Below are positions 31,986-39,798 of a stretch of DNA of 42,063 nt, in pieces. Each line of letters begins with the position of its first letter. The stretch's first letter is position 1. The notes below the pieces were generated by a model. The model was not told the DNA's origin and did no database searches. It saw nothing but the letters and a program-made list of their open reading frames with translations. Source of the stretch: Methylovulum sp. (GTDB lineage Bacteria; Pseudomonadota; Gammaproteobacteria; Methylococcales; Methylomonadaceae); NCBI GenBank assembly GCA_030653435.1, contig JAURZI010000130.1:1-42063 (forward strand), read 5' to 3'. The position numbers were made by a program, and so were the translations under genes.

Positions 31986-34175
31986 ATGATTAAAAAAATA
32001 AGCGGATTAAGCCTGTTGTTGCTGTCCCAATTATCCAACCCTAGTGCGGCAGCCATCAGCTATCCTATTGCCTTTGTGACGCAAGTGCCGATACCGCAGG
32101 ATTTTTGCACCTTGAATTCGACATTCTGCAACCATCAGGCCGGTATCGACATTACCGGGCGTGGCGGGGATTTATGGATACGCTATCCCGACGGCAGTTT
32201 AAAAAACCTGACCGAGGCGGCAGGATACGGACAAACCGGCTTGCAGGGCAATCAAGCGATACAGGTGCGCGATCCTGCCGTGCATTGGAATGGCAAGAAA
32301 ATTATTTTCAGCATGGCCGTCGGCGCACCTACGCATTACCAGGTAAAAACCTATTACTGGCAACTTTATGAAATGACCGGGCTAGGTAAAAATGACATCC
32401 CGGTGATCAGCAAGGTGCCCAATCAGCCCGCCACTTATAATAATGTCAGCCCGACTTACGGCACCGATGGACGAATTATTTTTGTGTCCGACCGTCCCCG
32501 CAACGGCTTGGCGCATTTATACCCGCAACTGGACGAGTATGAAGAAGCGCCTTCGGTGACCGGCTTATGGAGTTTAAAGCCGTCCACCGGTTCGTTAATC
32601 ATGCTCACGCATGCGCCTTCCGGCGATTTCAATCCCTTTGTCGATAGCTACGGCCGGGTTATTTTTACCCGCTGGGACCATTTACAGCAAGACCAGCAGG
32701 CCGCCTCGGACCGTAACGGTACGCCGCATTACGGCACCTTTAATTATTCGAATGAATCGGCTGCGGCGGCGGTTTTGAATAGCCGTAAAGAAGTGTTTCC
32801 TGAACCTTTAAAATACGATGCCGTTGCTTTGGCAGGCACTCATTTGACTGGGCATAGTTTTAACCATTTTTTCCCCTGGCAAGTCAACGAAGACGGCACG
32901 GATCTGGAAGTGATCAATCATATCGGCCGGCATGAACTGGGTGGCTCTTATGTCGATGCCGTCTTTACCGATGACCCTGCACTAAGTTATTTGACCAGCA
33001 GTTTTAACCAAAACAAGATCAGCAATTTTTTCCAGATCAAACAGGATCCTACTAACGCGAATGCGTATATCGGCATCAATGCGCCGGAATTCGGCACCCA
33101 TGCTTCCGGGCAAATAGTACGCCTCATAAACGGTGCGCCATCCCATAATGCCGATCAGATGAGTATTGATTATATAACCGACAAATCGACATCGTCGTTC
33201 ACGTCAGACGGCGAAACCCCGCCCCCGCAAAACTCGGGACATTACCGGGATCCTGCCGTGTTATCGGACGGCACGTTTATTGCCGCACATACGTTTGAAA
33301 CACGTCAGGACAGGAACGAAGGCACAACGACAGCAAACTATTCGGACACTTACCCGCAATCGCGCTATAGCTTCCGGTTACGCACGCTAAAACAACAGGA
33401 CAATGGCGTTTGGACGGCGGACCAGCCGTTGACTAACGGTATTTATAAAGACATCAGTTATTACAGCCCTGACAGCTTGACCCATTACTCTGAGGCTTTA
33501 TGGGAATTGCAACCCGTAGAAGTTAAGCCACGGCTGAAACCGGCCCGTCGGGTTTCCAGTATGGAAGCGCCTGAATTACAGGTGTTGCAGCAAGAAGGCG
33601 TTACTGAAGCAAGTCTGCGCCAGTATCTGAAGGGCAAGGGCCTTGCCTTGGCCATCATGCGTAATGTGACGCAGCGCGACGACAGTGACATACAGCAGCC
33701 ATTCAATTTGGCGGTGCAGGGCTCGACCACGCAGACTACCGGCAACAACGGAAAACTTTACACCGTCGCCCATTTCCAGGCCTTCCAAGCCGACCAAATA
33801 CGCGGTATCAGAAGTTACGATTCGGCAACGATCAGGCCGGGGCGTAGAGTATTGGCCCAGCCGCTACACAGCGTCACCGCCAATCCACCGCTGGCTGGTG
33901 GCGCGCCTAAAGGCAGCGTAAAAATTGCCGTTGACGGTTCCGTGGCGATGTTATTGCCGACGCGCCGGGCTTTGAGCTGGCAGCTCACCGATCCGCAAGG
34001 CAATTTTGTCGTCAGGGAGCGGAACTGGTTGTCTTTGCAACCCGGCGAAATCCGCACTTGCCCTGCTTGCCACGCGGCTAATACCAAGGATCAGTCTGGA
34101 CAAACCACGGCAACAAACTCCCCCGAGGCGCTAAGGGAATTGCTGGTATTTTTGAAAGCTAACGGTAGTTTGTGA
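31986..34175 (+). CDS. Secreted HzsA-like beta-propeller protein with a C-terminal c-type heme site
   Basis: The 729-residue product has a signal peptide (residues 1-22). Its N-terminal part has repeated Asp-Gly/Asp-Pro blade motifs (YPDGSLKNLTEAA, SPTYGTDGRIIFVSDRP, FNPFVDSYGRVIFTRWDHL, RDPAVLSDGTFIAAHT), a TolB/PD40-like propeller. The C-terminus has ALSWQLTDPQGNFVVRERNW, then C692-P-A-C695-H696, a CxxCH heme attachment site, in LQPGEIRTCPACHAANT. This arrangement matches the family of the hydrazine synthase alpha subunit and its uncharacterised relatives. Only one CxxCH is seen, and no beta or gamma subunit genes are nearby, so hydrazine synthesis is not implied. Strong ribosome site AAGGAG precedes the ATG. 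A periplasmic redox or binding role is inferred. Confidence 0.7.
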   Translation: MIKKISGLSLLLLSQLSNPSAAAISYPIAFVTQVPIPQDFCTLNSTFCNHQAGIDITGRGGDLWIRYPDGSLKNLTEAAGYGQTGLQGNQAIQVRDPAVHWNGKKIIFSMAVGAPTHYQVKTYYWQLYEMTGLGKNDIPVISKVPNQPATYNNVSPTYGTDGRIIFVSDRPRNGLAHLYPQLDEYEEAPSVTGLWSLKPSTGSLIMLTHAPSGDFNPFVDSYGRVIFTRWDHLQQDQQAASDRNGTPHYGTFNYSNESAAAAVLNSRKEVFPEPLKYDAVALAGTHLTGHSFNHFFPWQVNEDGTDLEVINHIGRHELGGSYVDAVFTDDPALSYLTSSFNQNKISNFFQIKQDPTNANAYIGINAPEFGTHASGQIVRLINGAPSHNADQMSIDYITDKSTSSFTSDGETPPPQNSGHYRDPAVLSDGTFIAAHTFETRQDRNEGTTTANYSDTYPQSRYSFRLRTLKQQDNGVWTADQPLTNGIYKDISYYSPDSLTHYSEALWELQPVEVKPRLKPARRVSSMEAPELQVLQQEGVTEASLRQYLKGKGLALAIMRNVTQRDDSDIQQPFNLAVQGSTTQTTGNNGKLYTVAHFQAFQADQIRGIRSYDSATIRPGRRVLAQPLHSVTANPPLAGGAPKGSVKIAVDGSVAMLLPTRRALSWQLTDPQGNFVVRERNWLSLQPGEIRTCPACHAANTKDQSGQTTATNSPEALRELLVFLKANGSL

Positions 34176-34225
34176 TATCGGCGACAGCTACAGGCTAATA
34201 GCCAGTTCGTGACGTTGAGAACCGC

Positions 34226-34255
34226 GGCCGGACAGATTTTAATATCTGTCTGGCC
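34226..34255. terminator. Hairpin between convergent HzsA-like and NuoM-like genes
   Basis: GGCCGGACAGAT (34226-34237) pairs with ATCTGTCTGGCC (34244-34255) with a single G-T wobble and a 6-base loop. It lies between converging genes and probably ends both transcripts. Confidence 0.7.
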
Positions 34256-34264
34256 ACAACTTGT

Positions 34265-35788
34265 TTACGGGTTTGCGCTGTTCGACCAACCTGCTTCCAG
34301 GTCAGGCTGGTCGAGCAGCCGCGTCAACCAGATTTCGGCGGCTTTTTGATTGATTTTAAGCACAATGTTCGGGAAAAAACCTAATATTAATATCAACAAC
34401 GCAGGTACGCATAACAGCGCCCATTCACGCGGACGCAAATCCTGGGCCTGCTTGACATCGGCGTGGATGACCGGCCCTAAAAAAGCCCGTCGGGTAAAAG
34501 ACAAGGTATAAGCGGCACCCAGCACTGCACCGGCTAAAGCGGTGATACCCAGGCTAGGATGGGCTTGCAGCGCCCCCAAAACCAGCAATAATTCAGCTGG
34601 GAAGCCACTGGTGCCGGGCACACCCATGCCGGCCAGGGCAAATAGAAAATAACAGCAGGTCAGTTCTGGCATGGTATTGAACAACCCGCCCAGATGCAGC
34701 ACTTCGGTGCTGCCCAGCCGTTGCTGGATTAACCCGGCCACCAGCATCAGCGAACCGGCCACCAGCGTGAAATTAAGCAATTGGAAAATTGCACCCTGAA
34801 TTCCGAGCATATTGAGCGAAGCAATACCGATGATGACCAAGCCGACATGGCTGATGCTGGCATAAGCCAATAACCGCCGCAAATTGGTCTGTTGCAGGGC
34901 AATCAATGCACCGTAAATCAACGTAATAGCCCCTAAGATACCCAATACCCAGTTATATTCAACGGCGGCAGACGGTGCTAACGGCAGAGCAAAGCGCAAT
35001 ATGCCGTAAACCCCCAGTTTCAGGCCGGTTAATAACGCCGTCATTTGTGTGGGCCCTTCCATTGCGGCTTGCGGTAGCCAGGTATGAAATGGCACTAGCG
35101 GTGCTTTAACGGCAAAACCGAGCAGCAATAATAAAAAGATGCTGCCTTGCAGGGCATCAGGCACGGGTGTGCCGAGCAGCACCGGAAAACTGAAAGCCAG
35201 ATCGATGGGAATGCTGCCATGTACCTGGGTGGCATGGTTGGCTGCCAGCATGATAATGGCCAGCAGTAGCGGCACTCCGCCGAACACCATAAACAACGTG
35301 TATTTGCTGGCCGCATTGCGGCGCTTAGGGCCTATGCCCCACAGTCCGATCAGCAAGAAAATAGGCGGCAAGGTCAGTTCCCAGAACATAAAAAACAACA
35401 CCATGTCCAGCGCCGCGAAGATACCCATGCTGAAGCCTTCGAGCAGCAAAAGCAATGCAAAGTGCAACGGCGTTAATTGATGTGTGGATCGCCATGACGC
35501 CATTATCGCCATCAAGGTCAATAAGGCCGACATCGGCAGAAACAATAGGGAAATGCCGTCGACGCCGACCAAATAACCGATGTTTAGGCTAGGTATCCAG
35601 GGCTGTTCTTCGACCAATTGAAAACCGCTGTCGTCGGCATTGAATAATTGTACGGCGATTAGCGTGGCGACCAATTCGAGACCGGCCATCACCAGGGCAA
35701 GCTTTTTTGCCCGATGGATATTGGCGCTAAGTCCGGTTAACAGCGCTCCGAGCAGAGGCATGGCGATAATAAGGCTTAATAGGTGCAT
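34265..35788 (-). CDS. NuoM-like proton-conducting membrane subunit
   Basis: The 507-residue protein has about 14 membrane spans. The antiporter-like residues of NuoM are present: a glutamate in FFMFWELTLPPIFLLIGLWG (TM5), a lysine in FAVKAPLVPFHTWLPQA (TM7), a lysine in LLTGLKLGVYGILRF, and a glutamate in TSGFPAELLLVLG (TM12). These form the proton path of complex I subunits. It is third in an L-M-M order with no nuoA-K or nuoN genes beside it, so it may serve a dedicated module or an extra complex I version. Confidence 0.88.
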   Translation of the reverse strand: MHLLSLIIAMPLLGALLTGLSANIHRAKKLALVMAGLELVATLIAVQLFNADDSGFQLVEEQPWIPSLNIGYLVGVDGISLLFLPMSALLTLMAIMASWRSTHQLTPLHFALLLLLEGFSMGIFAALDMVLFFMFWELTLPPIFLLIGLWGIGPKRRNAASKYTLFMVFGGVPLLLAIIMLAANHATQVHGSIPIDLAFSFPVLLGTPVPDALQGSIFLLLLLGFAVKAPLVPFHTWLPQAAMEGPTQMTALLTGLKLGVYGILRFALPLAPSAAVEYNWVLGILGAITLIYGALIALQQTNLRRLLAYASISHVGLVIIGIASLNMLGIQGAIFQLLNFTLVAGSLMLVAGLIQQRLGSTEVLHLGGLFNTMPELTCCYFLFALAGMGVPGTSGFPAELLLVLGALQAHPSLGITALAGAVLGAAYTLSFTRRAFLGPVIHADVKQAQDLRPREWALLCVPALLILILGFFPNIVLKINQKAAEIWLTRLLDQPDLEAGWSNSANP

Positions 35789-35824
35789 CGTGCTTAGCGT
35801 CCGTGTTGGCGGAAAAAACCGGCG

Positions 35825-37399
35825 TTAATCATGTGGGGCGTCCCCAGGGTTGTCCTCGATGGGCTGGATTGCATCGGTCTGCTGTGAGCCGTGGATGGGG
35901 TAGTTTTTGCCTATGGCCGTGGCATCCTGGTCTATAAAATTCAGCCACGGCGTCGTATAAAAACCTGTGCCTATCAGCAATAAGCAGATTATGACGGTGA
36001 TAATGCGCTCTTTTCTGACCGGATGATGGCCGCTGCTATAGGGCTGTTGAAAGCGTTGTGGCGTCGCGATGAAGATTTGCTGAAAAGCGCGTAACAGAAA
36101 AGCGGCTGCCAACACATTGCCCAGCAGTATCGCTATCGCAATCAGCCAGCCGTCTTCTTCGATTATGCCCTCAATCAATAAATGTGCGGCATCAAAGCCG
36201 GGTGTGCCGGGCATGACCATCGTGCTGAGCGCAGAGATCAGAAACAGCAACGCGATGGTCGAGTTGGTGTCGAACAGGCCGCCCAGGCGCGGGATAAACG
36301 CAGTGCGGGTGCGTTCATAAATCAGGCCGACGCTGAACAACATGCCGGCTGTCGCCAAACCATAAGCAATGGACAGCAATAGGCTGCCTTCCAGACCATA
36401 TTCATTAAAGCAGAAAATACCGATGACCAGCATGCCGGTATGGCTGATAACGGCAAACGCGAGCAGGCGGCGAATGTTGATTTGCATGAGCGCCAGCAGC
36501 GCGCCGTAAAAAATGCTGATTAGGCCTAGCGTCAGCACAAAGCCCGCCCAATTTTCGGCGACGCCGGGCAGTAGCGGCAAAATAAAACGGATCAGCGCAT
36601 AAATGCCGAGTTTGAGACCGACCAGAAAAATCGCGGCGCTGGCGACCGTGCCGTGTTCGGCAAGCAACGGTAGCCAGCCGTGAAACGGAAACAGCGGCAT
36701 GCGGATTGAAAAACCGAAAAATAACAGGATAAAAATCAGCGTTTCGTCGTGTAAATAGGCGTTATTTTCTTTTAAGGTCAGCCAGTCGAACGTCAAATCA
36801 TGGTCCGATCCGACTAGGCCAAAGGCGAGAAACAGGAAGCCTGCCAGCGTCATGGCGAGGCCGCTGCCCCAATACTGCAATAACAACGTGACGACCCAGC
36901 GCCGGTTTTGCCCGGTTCCGGCATGCACTGTTAGCAGCACGACCGGAATCAACTCCAGCAGCGACCATAGCCAGAATTGCATAACATTCAATGTTGCAAA
37001 AGCGCCTATCAGAATAGTTTCATAACCCAGCAAACAGGCAATAAAGAGTTTGTCGGTGACATGCCGGGTAATTAAGGTATAAACCAAGGTCAGGAAAGTC
37101 AGTACGGCTGTCAACGGTATAAACAGGATATTGGTGCCGTCCACCCCTACGCAGTAACTTAAACCGGCGAAATGCCATTGCTCGACCAGATGGATACCTG
37201 GATTGGCGGTGTCAAAAATCAGCAGCAGGTAAATGCTGAGCAATACCGCCAGGCTGGCACCGGCAAAGCCGAAACGCAACGCGATGGCTGATGATCGGGA
37301 ACAGCCGGCCGCAATGGCCGCGATCAGCGGGATCAATGTTAAGGTGGTGAGCAAGGGGAAGCTGCTGGCGTCTGACCAGGCGTTTAACGGGGTATCCAT
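35825..37399 (-). CDS. NuoM-like membrane subunit, divergent paralogue
   Basis: From the ATG at 37399 the product has 524 residues and about 14 spans. It follows the NuoM pattern but with changed key residues. The TM5 glutamate is kept (WSLLELIPVVLLTV). The TM7 lysine is replaced by arginine (FGFSIRMPLFPFHGWLP against FAVKAPLVPFHTWLP in the neighbour), and the TM12 glutamate position reads histidine (GTPGFDAAHLLIEG). The lysine in LVGLKLGIYALIRF is kept. The frame is open to a TTG seven codons upstream overlapping the NuoL-like gene; the ATG, ten bases after that stop, is preferred. Function probably linked to proton or ion transport with the two flanking subunits. Confidence 0.85.
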   Translation of the reverse strand: MDTPLNAWSDASSFPLLTTLTLIPLIAAIAAGCSRSSAIALRFGFAGASLAVLLSIYLLLIFDTANPGIHLVEQWHFAGLSYCVGVDGTNILFIPLTAVLTFLTLVYTLITRHVTDKLFIACLLGYETILIGAFATLNVMQFWLWSLLELIPVVLLTVHAGTGQNRRWVVTLLLQYWGSGLAMTLAGFLFLAFGLVGSDHDLTFDWLTLKENNAYLHDETLIFILLFFGFSIRMPLFPFHGWLPLLAEHGTVASAAIFLVGLKLGIYALIRFILPLLPGVAENWAGFVLTLGLISIFYGALLALMQINIRRLLAFAVISHTGMLVIGIFCFNEYGLEGSLLLSIAYGLATAGMLFSVGLIYERTRTAFIPRLGGLFDTNSTIALLFLISALSTMVMPGTPGFDAAHLLIEGIIEEDGWLIAIAILLGNVLAAAFLLRAFQQIFIATPQRFQQPYSSGHHPVRKERIITVIICLLLIGTGFYTTPWLNFIDQDATAIGKNYPIHGSQQTDAIQPIEDNPGDAPHD

Positions 37400-37409
37400 C
37401 AGGCAAGTC

Positions 37410-38966
37410 TCAAAAAGCAACCAGAAAGGTTATACAGACAAATAACACCAGATAGCGCGGCCTGAGTATGATTTGCTCAAATTTATTGGCGGCATGCCCT
37501 AGCTGCCGACCATAATGGATGGCATCTTTGCCTATGCCCCGCAACACAAAGCGGTCTTCAAACCAATGCACGACAGCGGCGGCCCACTCGGTCAGTTTAC
37601 CGGCCAGACCGCTGCCTCGGGCAAATTCATCCGACTCGTCACTGAGTTTAGCGCCGATAATTTCCTCCTCGACTTGCGCCAGCGACGATAGCGTACCGAT
37701 GGCAGGCGTTGGGACGCCCATGATGCGGTCAATAATATGGTCATCAAAATAGCTCAAATCGTGTGCCAAGCCGCGTATGGGCTTGACCAGCGCCCAATCA
37801 ACAATCTGGTCCAGCCAGAACTGCTGCAAAGATACCATATATAGCCAGCCGGAAACTTGCTGCGACTTAGCTTGCATGGCAGTGTGCCTGAGATTGTGCA
37901 GCAATGACGGCGCACTTAGTATCAGCCAGCACCGGACGATCGCATGGGCGCAAATATGCCAGCTGGCCAGTTGCCAAAGGCCTAGGCCACATTCCAGAAA
38001 CATCAGGCCTAATTGCCCGGATGTCGCAAAAACCAGCGAGCTTTTAATATCGGTTTGGGTTTGCCCGACAATAAAACTGTACAGCGCAGTAAAAAAACCC
38101 ACCAGTCCCAGCACTGCCATCGCAAACGGGGATTGCGAAAAAATCGGCGCCAACAGGCAAACCAGATAAACGCCGGAATGCACCATCACCGCACCATAAA
38201 ACACCGCGCTGGATGGCGTAGGTCCTTCCATTGCCCGCGCCAGCCACGGCGTAAACGGTAATTGGGCCGATTTTGCAAAGGCCGCGAGTGCAAAACACAG
38301 GCTGATGCCGGTTGCTTCGCCTATCGTGAGTTGTTCTGCCGCCGCATTCAACTGGCTCCAGTTCACGCTACCGACCCAAGCATAGCACAGGCCTATGCCG
38401 ATAATAAAACCTGCGTCGCCGATACGGTTGGTCACATAGGCGCGGGTAGCATTCTGTGTGGCAACCGGACGATGATAGGCATATGCTATCAACAGGTACG
38501 AGCATAATCCGGCAATTTCCCAGCCGATAAAGGTGCCGACAGCGTTAGCCGACAGTACCAGCAGCAGCATGGCTGCCGCAAACAGACTCAGCACAAAGAA
38601 GAAGCGATGAAAACCGGCTTCGCGGTGCAAATAATTGATTGAAAAACGGCAGACTATCGCCAACAGCAAGGCAAAAAGCGTAGCCAGACGCACAGGAAGT
38701 CCCGTGGTAACAAAATTGATGCGGATATCCAGATTATCGCTACCCAGCCATTGCCCTATGCCGAAGAATCCCGCGTTTTTGCCTAATCCATCCGCGCATA
38801 ACAAAGCCAAGGCCATCAGGAATGATAAGGTTATCGCCCCGCCGGCCATATCTGCTGTAGCGGTTTCACCGGCTTCGCCACGCAATAGGCCAACGGTATG
38901 GCCGCTACCGATAGCGACGGCTGCCAGCAAGGGCAGCAACGGTATTAAAATAACTAGCGCATCCAT
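37410..38966 (-). CDS. NuoL-like proton-conducting membrane subunit, short C-terminus
   Basis: From the ATG at 38966 the product has 518 residues. NuoL landmarks are FIGWEIAGLCSYLLIAYAYH (TM5 glutamate), NRIGDAGFIIGIGL, AKSAQLPFTPWLARAMEGPT (TM7 lysine), HSGVYLVCLLAPIF, and QTQTDIKSSLVFATSGQLGLMF. Complex I NuoL is about 610 residues and ends in a long lateral helix and a last span. Here the C-terminal 120 residues are an amphipathic, charged stretch ending in one hydrophobic segment (YLVLFVCITFLVAF). In length it is closer to the NuoL-like DabB subunits of inorganic-carbon uptake systems, but no dabA-like gene lies in the window. AAGGTA just before the ATG serves as ribosome site; the frame is open 16 codons further upstream. 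Confidence 0.82.
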   Translation of the reverse strand: MDALVILIPLLPLLAAVAIGSGHTVGLLRGEAGETATADMAGGAITLSFLMALALLCADGLGKNAGFFGIGQWLGSDNLDIRINFVTTGLPVRLATLFALLLAIVCRFSINYLHREAGFHRFFFVLSLFAAAMLLLVLSANAVGTFIGWEIAGLCSYLLIAYAYHRPVATQNATRAYVTNRIGDAGFIIGIGLCYAWVGSVNWSQLNAAAEQLTIGEATGISLCFALAAFAKSAQLPFTPWLARAMEGPTPSSAVFYGAVMVHSGVYLVCLLAPIFSQSPFAMAVLGLVGFFTALYSFIVGQTQTDIKSSLVFATSGQLGLMFLECGLGLWQLASWHICAHAIVRCWLILSAPSLLHNLRHTAMQAKSQQVSGWLYMVSLQQFWLDQIVDWALVKPIRGLAHDLSYFDDHIIDRIMGVPTPAIGTLSSLAQVEEEIIGAKLSDESDEFARGSGLAGKLTEWAAAVVHWFEDRFVLRGIGKDAIHYGRQLGHAANKFEQIILRPRYLVLFVCITFLVAF

Positions 38967-39079
38967 TACCTTATTCTCTTCAAAAATACATAGGGGTACC
39001 CAATAAATGGGCACCGGACATCAGATGATGTGTTGTTCAGCCCGGTTGGGGGCAAGTAGCGGGCGAAATCGTATTGTAT

Positions 39080-39105
39080 GGGATTACCACTCTCCTGGTA
39101 ATCCC
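39080..39105. other. Perfect 10-bp hairpin upstream of the NuoL-like gene
   Basis: GGGATTACCA (39080-39089) pairs perfectly with TGGTAATCCC (39096-39105) around a six-base loop. There is no T-tract on either strand. It could be an operator for a dimeric regulator or a leader structure of the L-M-M operon. Confidence 0.5.
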
Positions 39106-39165
39106 GGATAAGCTGAGCTAAAGCGCTTTTTTCGCCCAGTAAGCTACGGTTTTGTTACCGCTAAA

Positions 39166-39313
39166 GTGCGTGTTTAAAAGTCTCGGGCATCTCCACCAGC
39201 CCTTAATTTTAGGCAGAAGAGAGACGTTACTTTCCCGTTCAAACAAAATAAATTCACAAATAAAGGTCAAGTTGCACAAATATGAAGGCATCTCGGACTT
39301 TTAAAACACGCAC
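39166..39313. mobile_element. MITE-like element with terminal inverted repeats matching a nearby IS end
   Basis: The 148-bp element begins GTGCGTGTTTAAAAGT (39166 on) and ends ACTTTTAAAACACGCAC (to 39313). The ends are near-perfect inverted repeats that continue further in as CTCGGGCATCT and GCATCTCGG. It has no open frame. It is flanked on the right by TAA and on the left by TAAA, compatible with a short TNA-type target duplication of IS5-group elements, though not exact. The IS end at 41927 starts GTGCGTGTTTCAAAAGT, almost the same sequence, so the transposase of that IS could move this element. Confidence 0.75.
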
Positions 39314-39488
39314 TAAGCGATAACTTTTGTTTTTCGTAGTGTAGCAGATCGTTGCATGCCGGTTTAAAAAACCAGCAGTCTTAATTTATATGCGTGATTT
39401 GTCAGCAGCTTGCCGGCGTGTAATGAGTGGTGGGAGAGTGTTTTATTACCATAGCCTAGATAGGGCTGGTTTATTTATTTTCTTGCTA

Positions 39489-39494
39489 TATAAT
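39489..39494 (+). promoter_or_regulatory. Probable -10 element of the tRNA-Leu gene
   Basis: A consensus TATAAT lies 26 bases before the mature tRNA end, preceded by TGC two bases upstream, giving an extended -10 look. The -35 region near 39466 (CTGGTT) is poor. Confidence 0.5.
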
Positions 39495-39519
39495 ACGCGG
39501 CTTACCAAAAATGACCGAT

Positions 39520-39606
39520 GCCTCGGTGGCGAAATTGGTAGACGCAAGGGACTTAAAATCCCTCGGTGGTAACACCGTGCCGGTTCGACTCCGGCCCGAG
39601 GCACCA
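39520..39606 (+). tRNA. tRNA-Leu (anticodon UAA)
   Basis: The 87-base gene folds as a class II tRNA. The acceptor arms are GCCTCGG (39520-39526) and CCGAGGC (39596-39602), followed by A and an encoded CCA. The anticodon loop CTTAAAA between AGGGA and TCCCT gives anticodon TAA at 39554-39556. A long variable arm (CGGTGGTAACACCG) and the T-arm CCGGTTCGACTCCGG are present. The integrase gene 192 bases downstream suggests that its 3' end is the attachment site of the element. Confidence 0.97.
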
Positions 39607-39640
39607 AATCACAGATTCAAGCCGTATCATACGGCGTTAG

Positions 39641-39673
39641 AACCCGCAAGCTGTAAGGCTTAGCGGGTTTTTT
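39641..39673 (+). terminator. Intrinsic terminator after tRNA-Leu
   Basis: AACCCGC (39641-39647) pairs with GCGGGTT (39663-39669), with AAGC/GCTT extending the stem, and is followed by TTTTATT. It lies 34 bases after the tRNA CCA end and before the integrase. Confidence 0.85.
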
Positions 39674-39706
39674 ATTGCCTCAAGCAATGCCGCCTAGTAT
39701 CATCAA

Positions 39707-39770
39707 ATACCATCAACGTTGTTGGTATTCTTGTTGGTATTGGCTCTTTCCTGGTAGCCGATACCAACAA
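39707..39770. repeat. Four iteron-like copies of TTGTTGGTATT in front of the integrase gene
   Basis: TTGTTGGTATT occurs at 39719-39729 and 39731-39741 in direct order, twelve bases apart. Its inverse ATACCAACAA lies at 39761-39770, and a near-inverse AATACCATCAAC immediately before the first copy forms a near-palindrome with it. The last copy ends 28 bases before the integrase ATG. Such arrays suit arm-type integrase sites or an operator for autoregulation. Confidence 0.75.
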
Positions 39771-39798
39771 AACCGCCCTAGCCCTTGAGGATTGCGCC

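Larger units (their letters stand above)
38967..39519. other. Intergenic region between NuoL-like gene and tRNA-Leu
   Basis: I see no protein gene in these 553 bases. They hold a perfect hairpin at 39080-39105, the MITE-like element at 39166-39313, and the tRNA promoter. A 60-codon open frame from 39390 runs into the tRNA gene and is not considered real. Confidence 0.6.

Noticed and set aside
31986-34175. Functional hydrazine synthase
   Set aside because: Only an alpha-like protein with one CxxCH is present; beta/gamma subunits and anammox partners are missing.
37410-38966. Inorganic-carbon transporter DabAB
   Set aside because: The NuoL-like protein has a suitable length, but no DabA (DUF2309-type) gene follows; two NuoM-like genes do.
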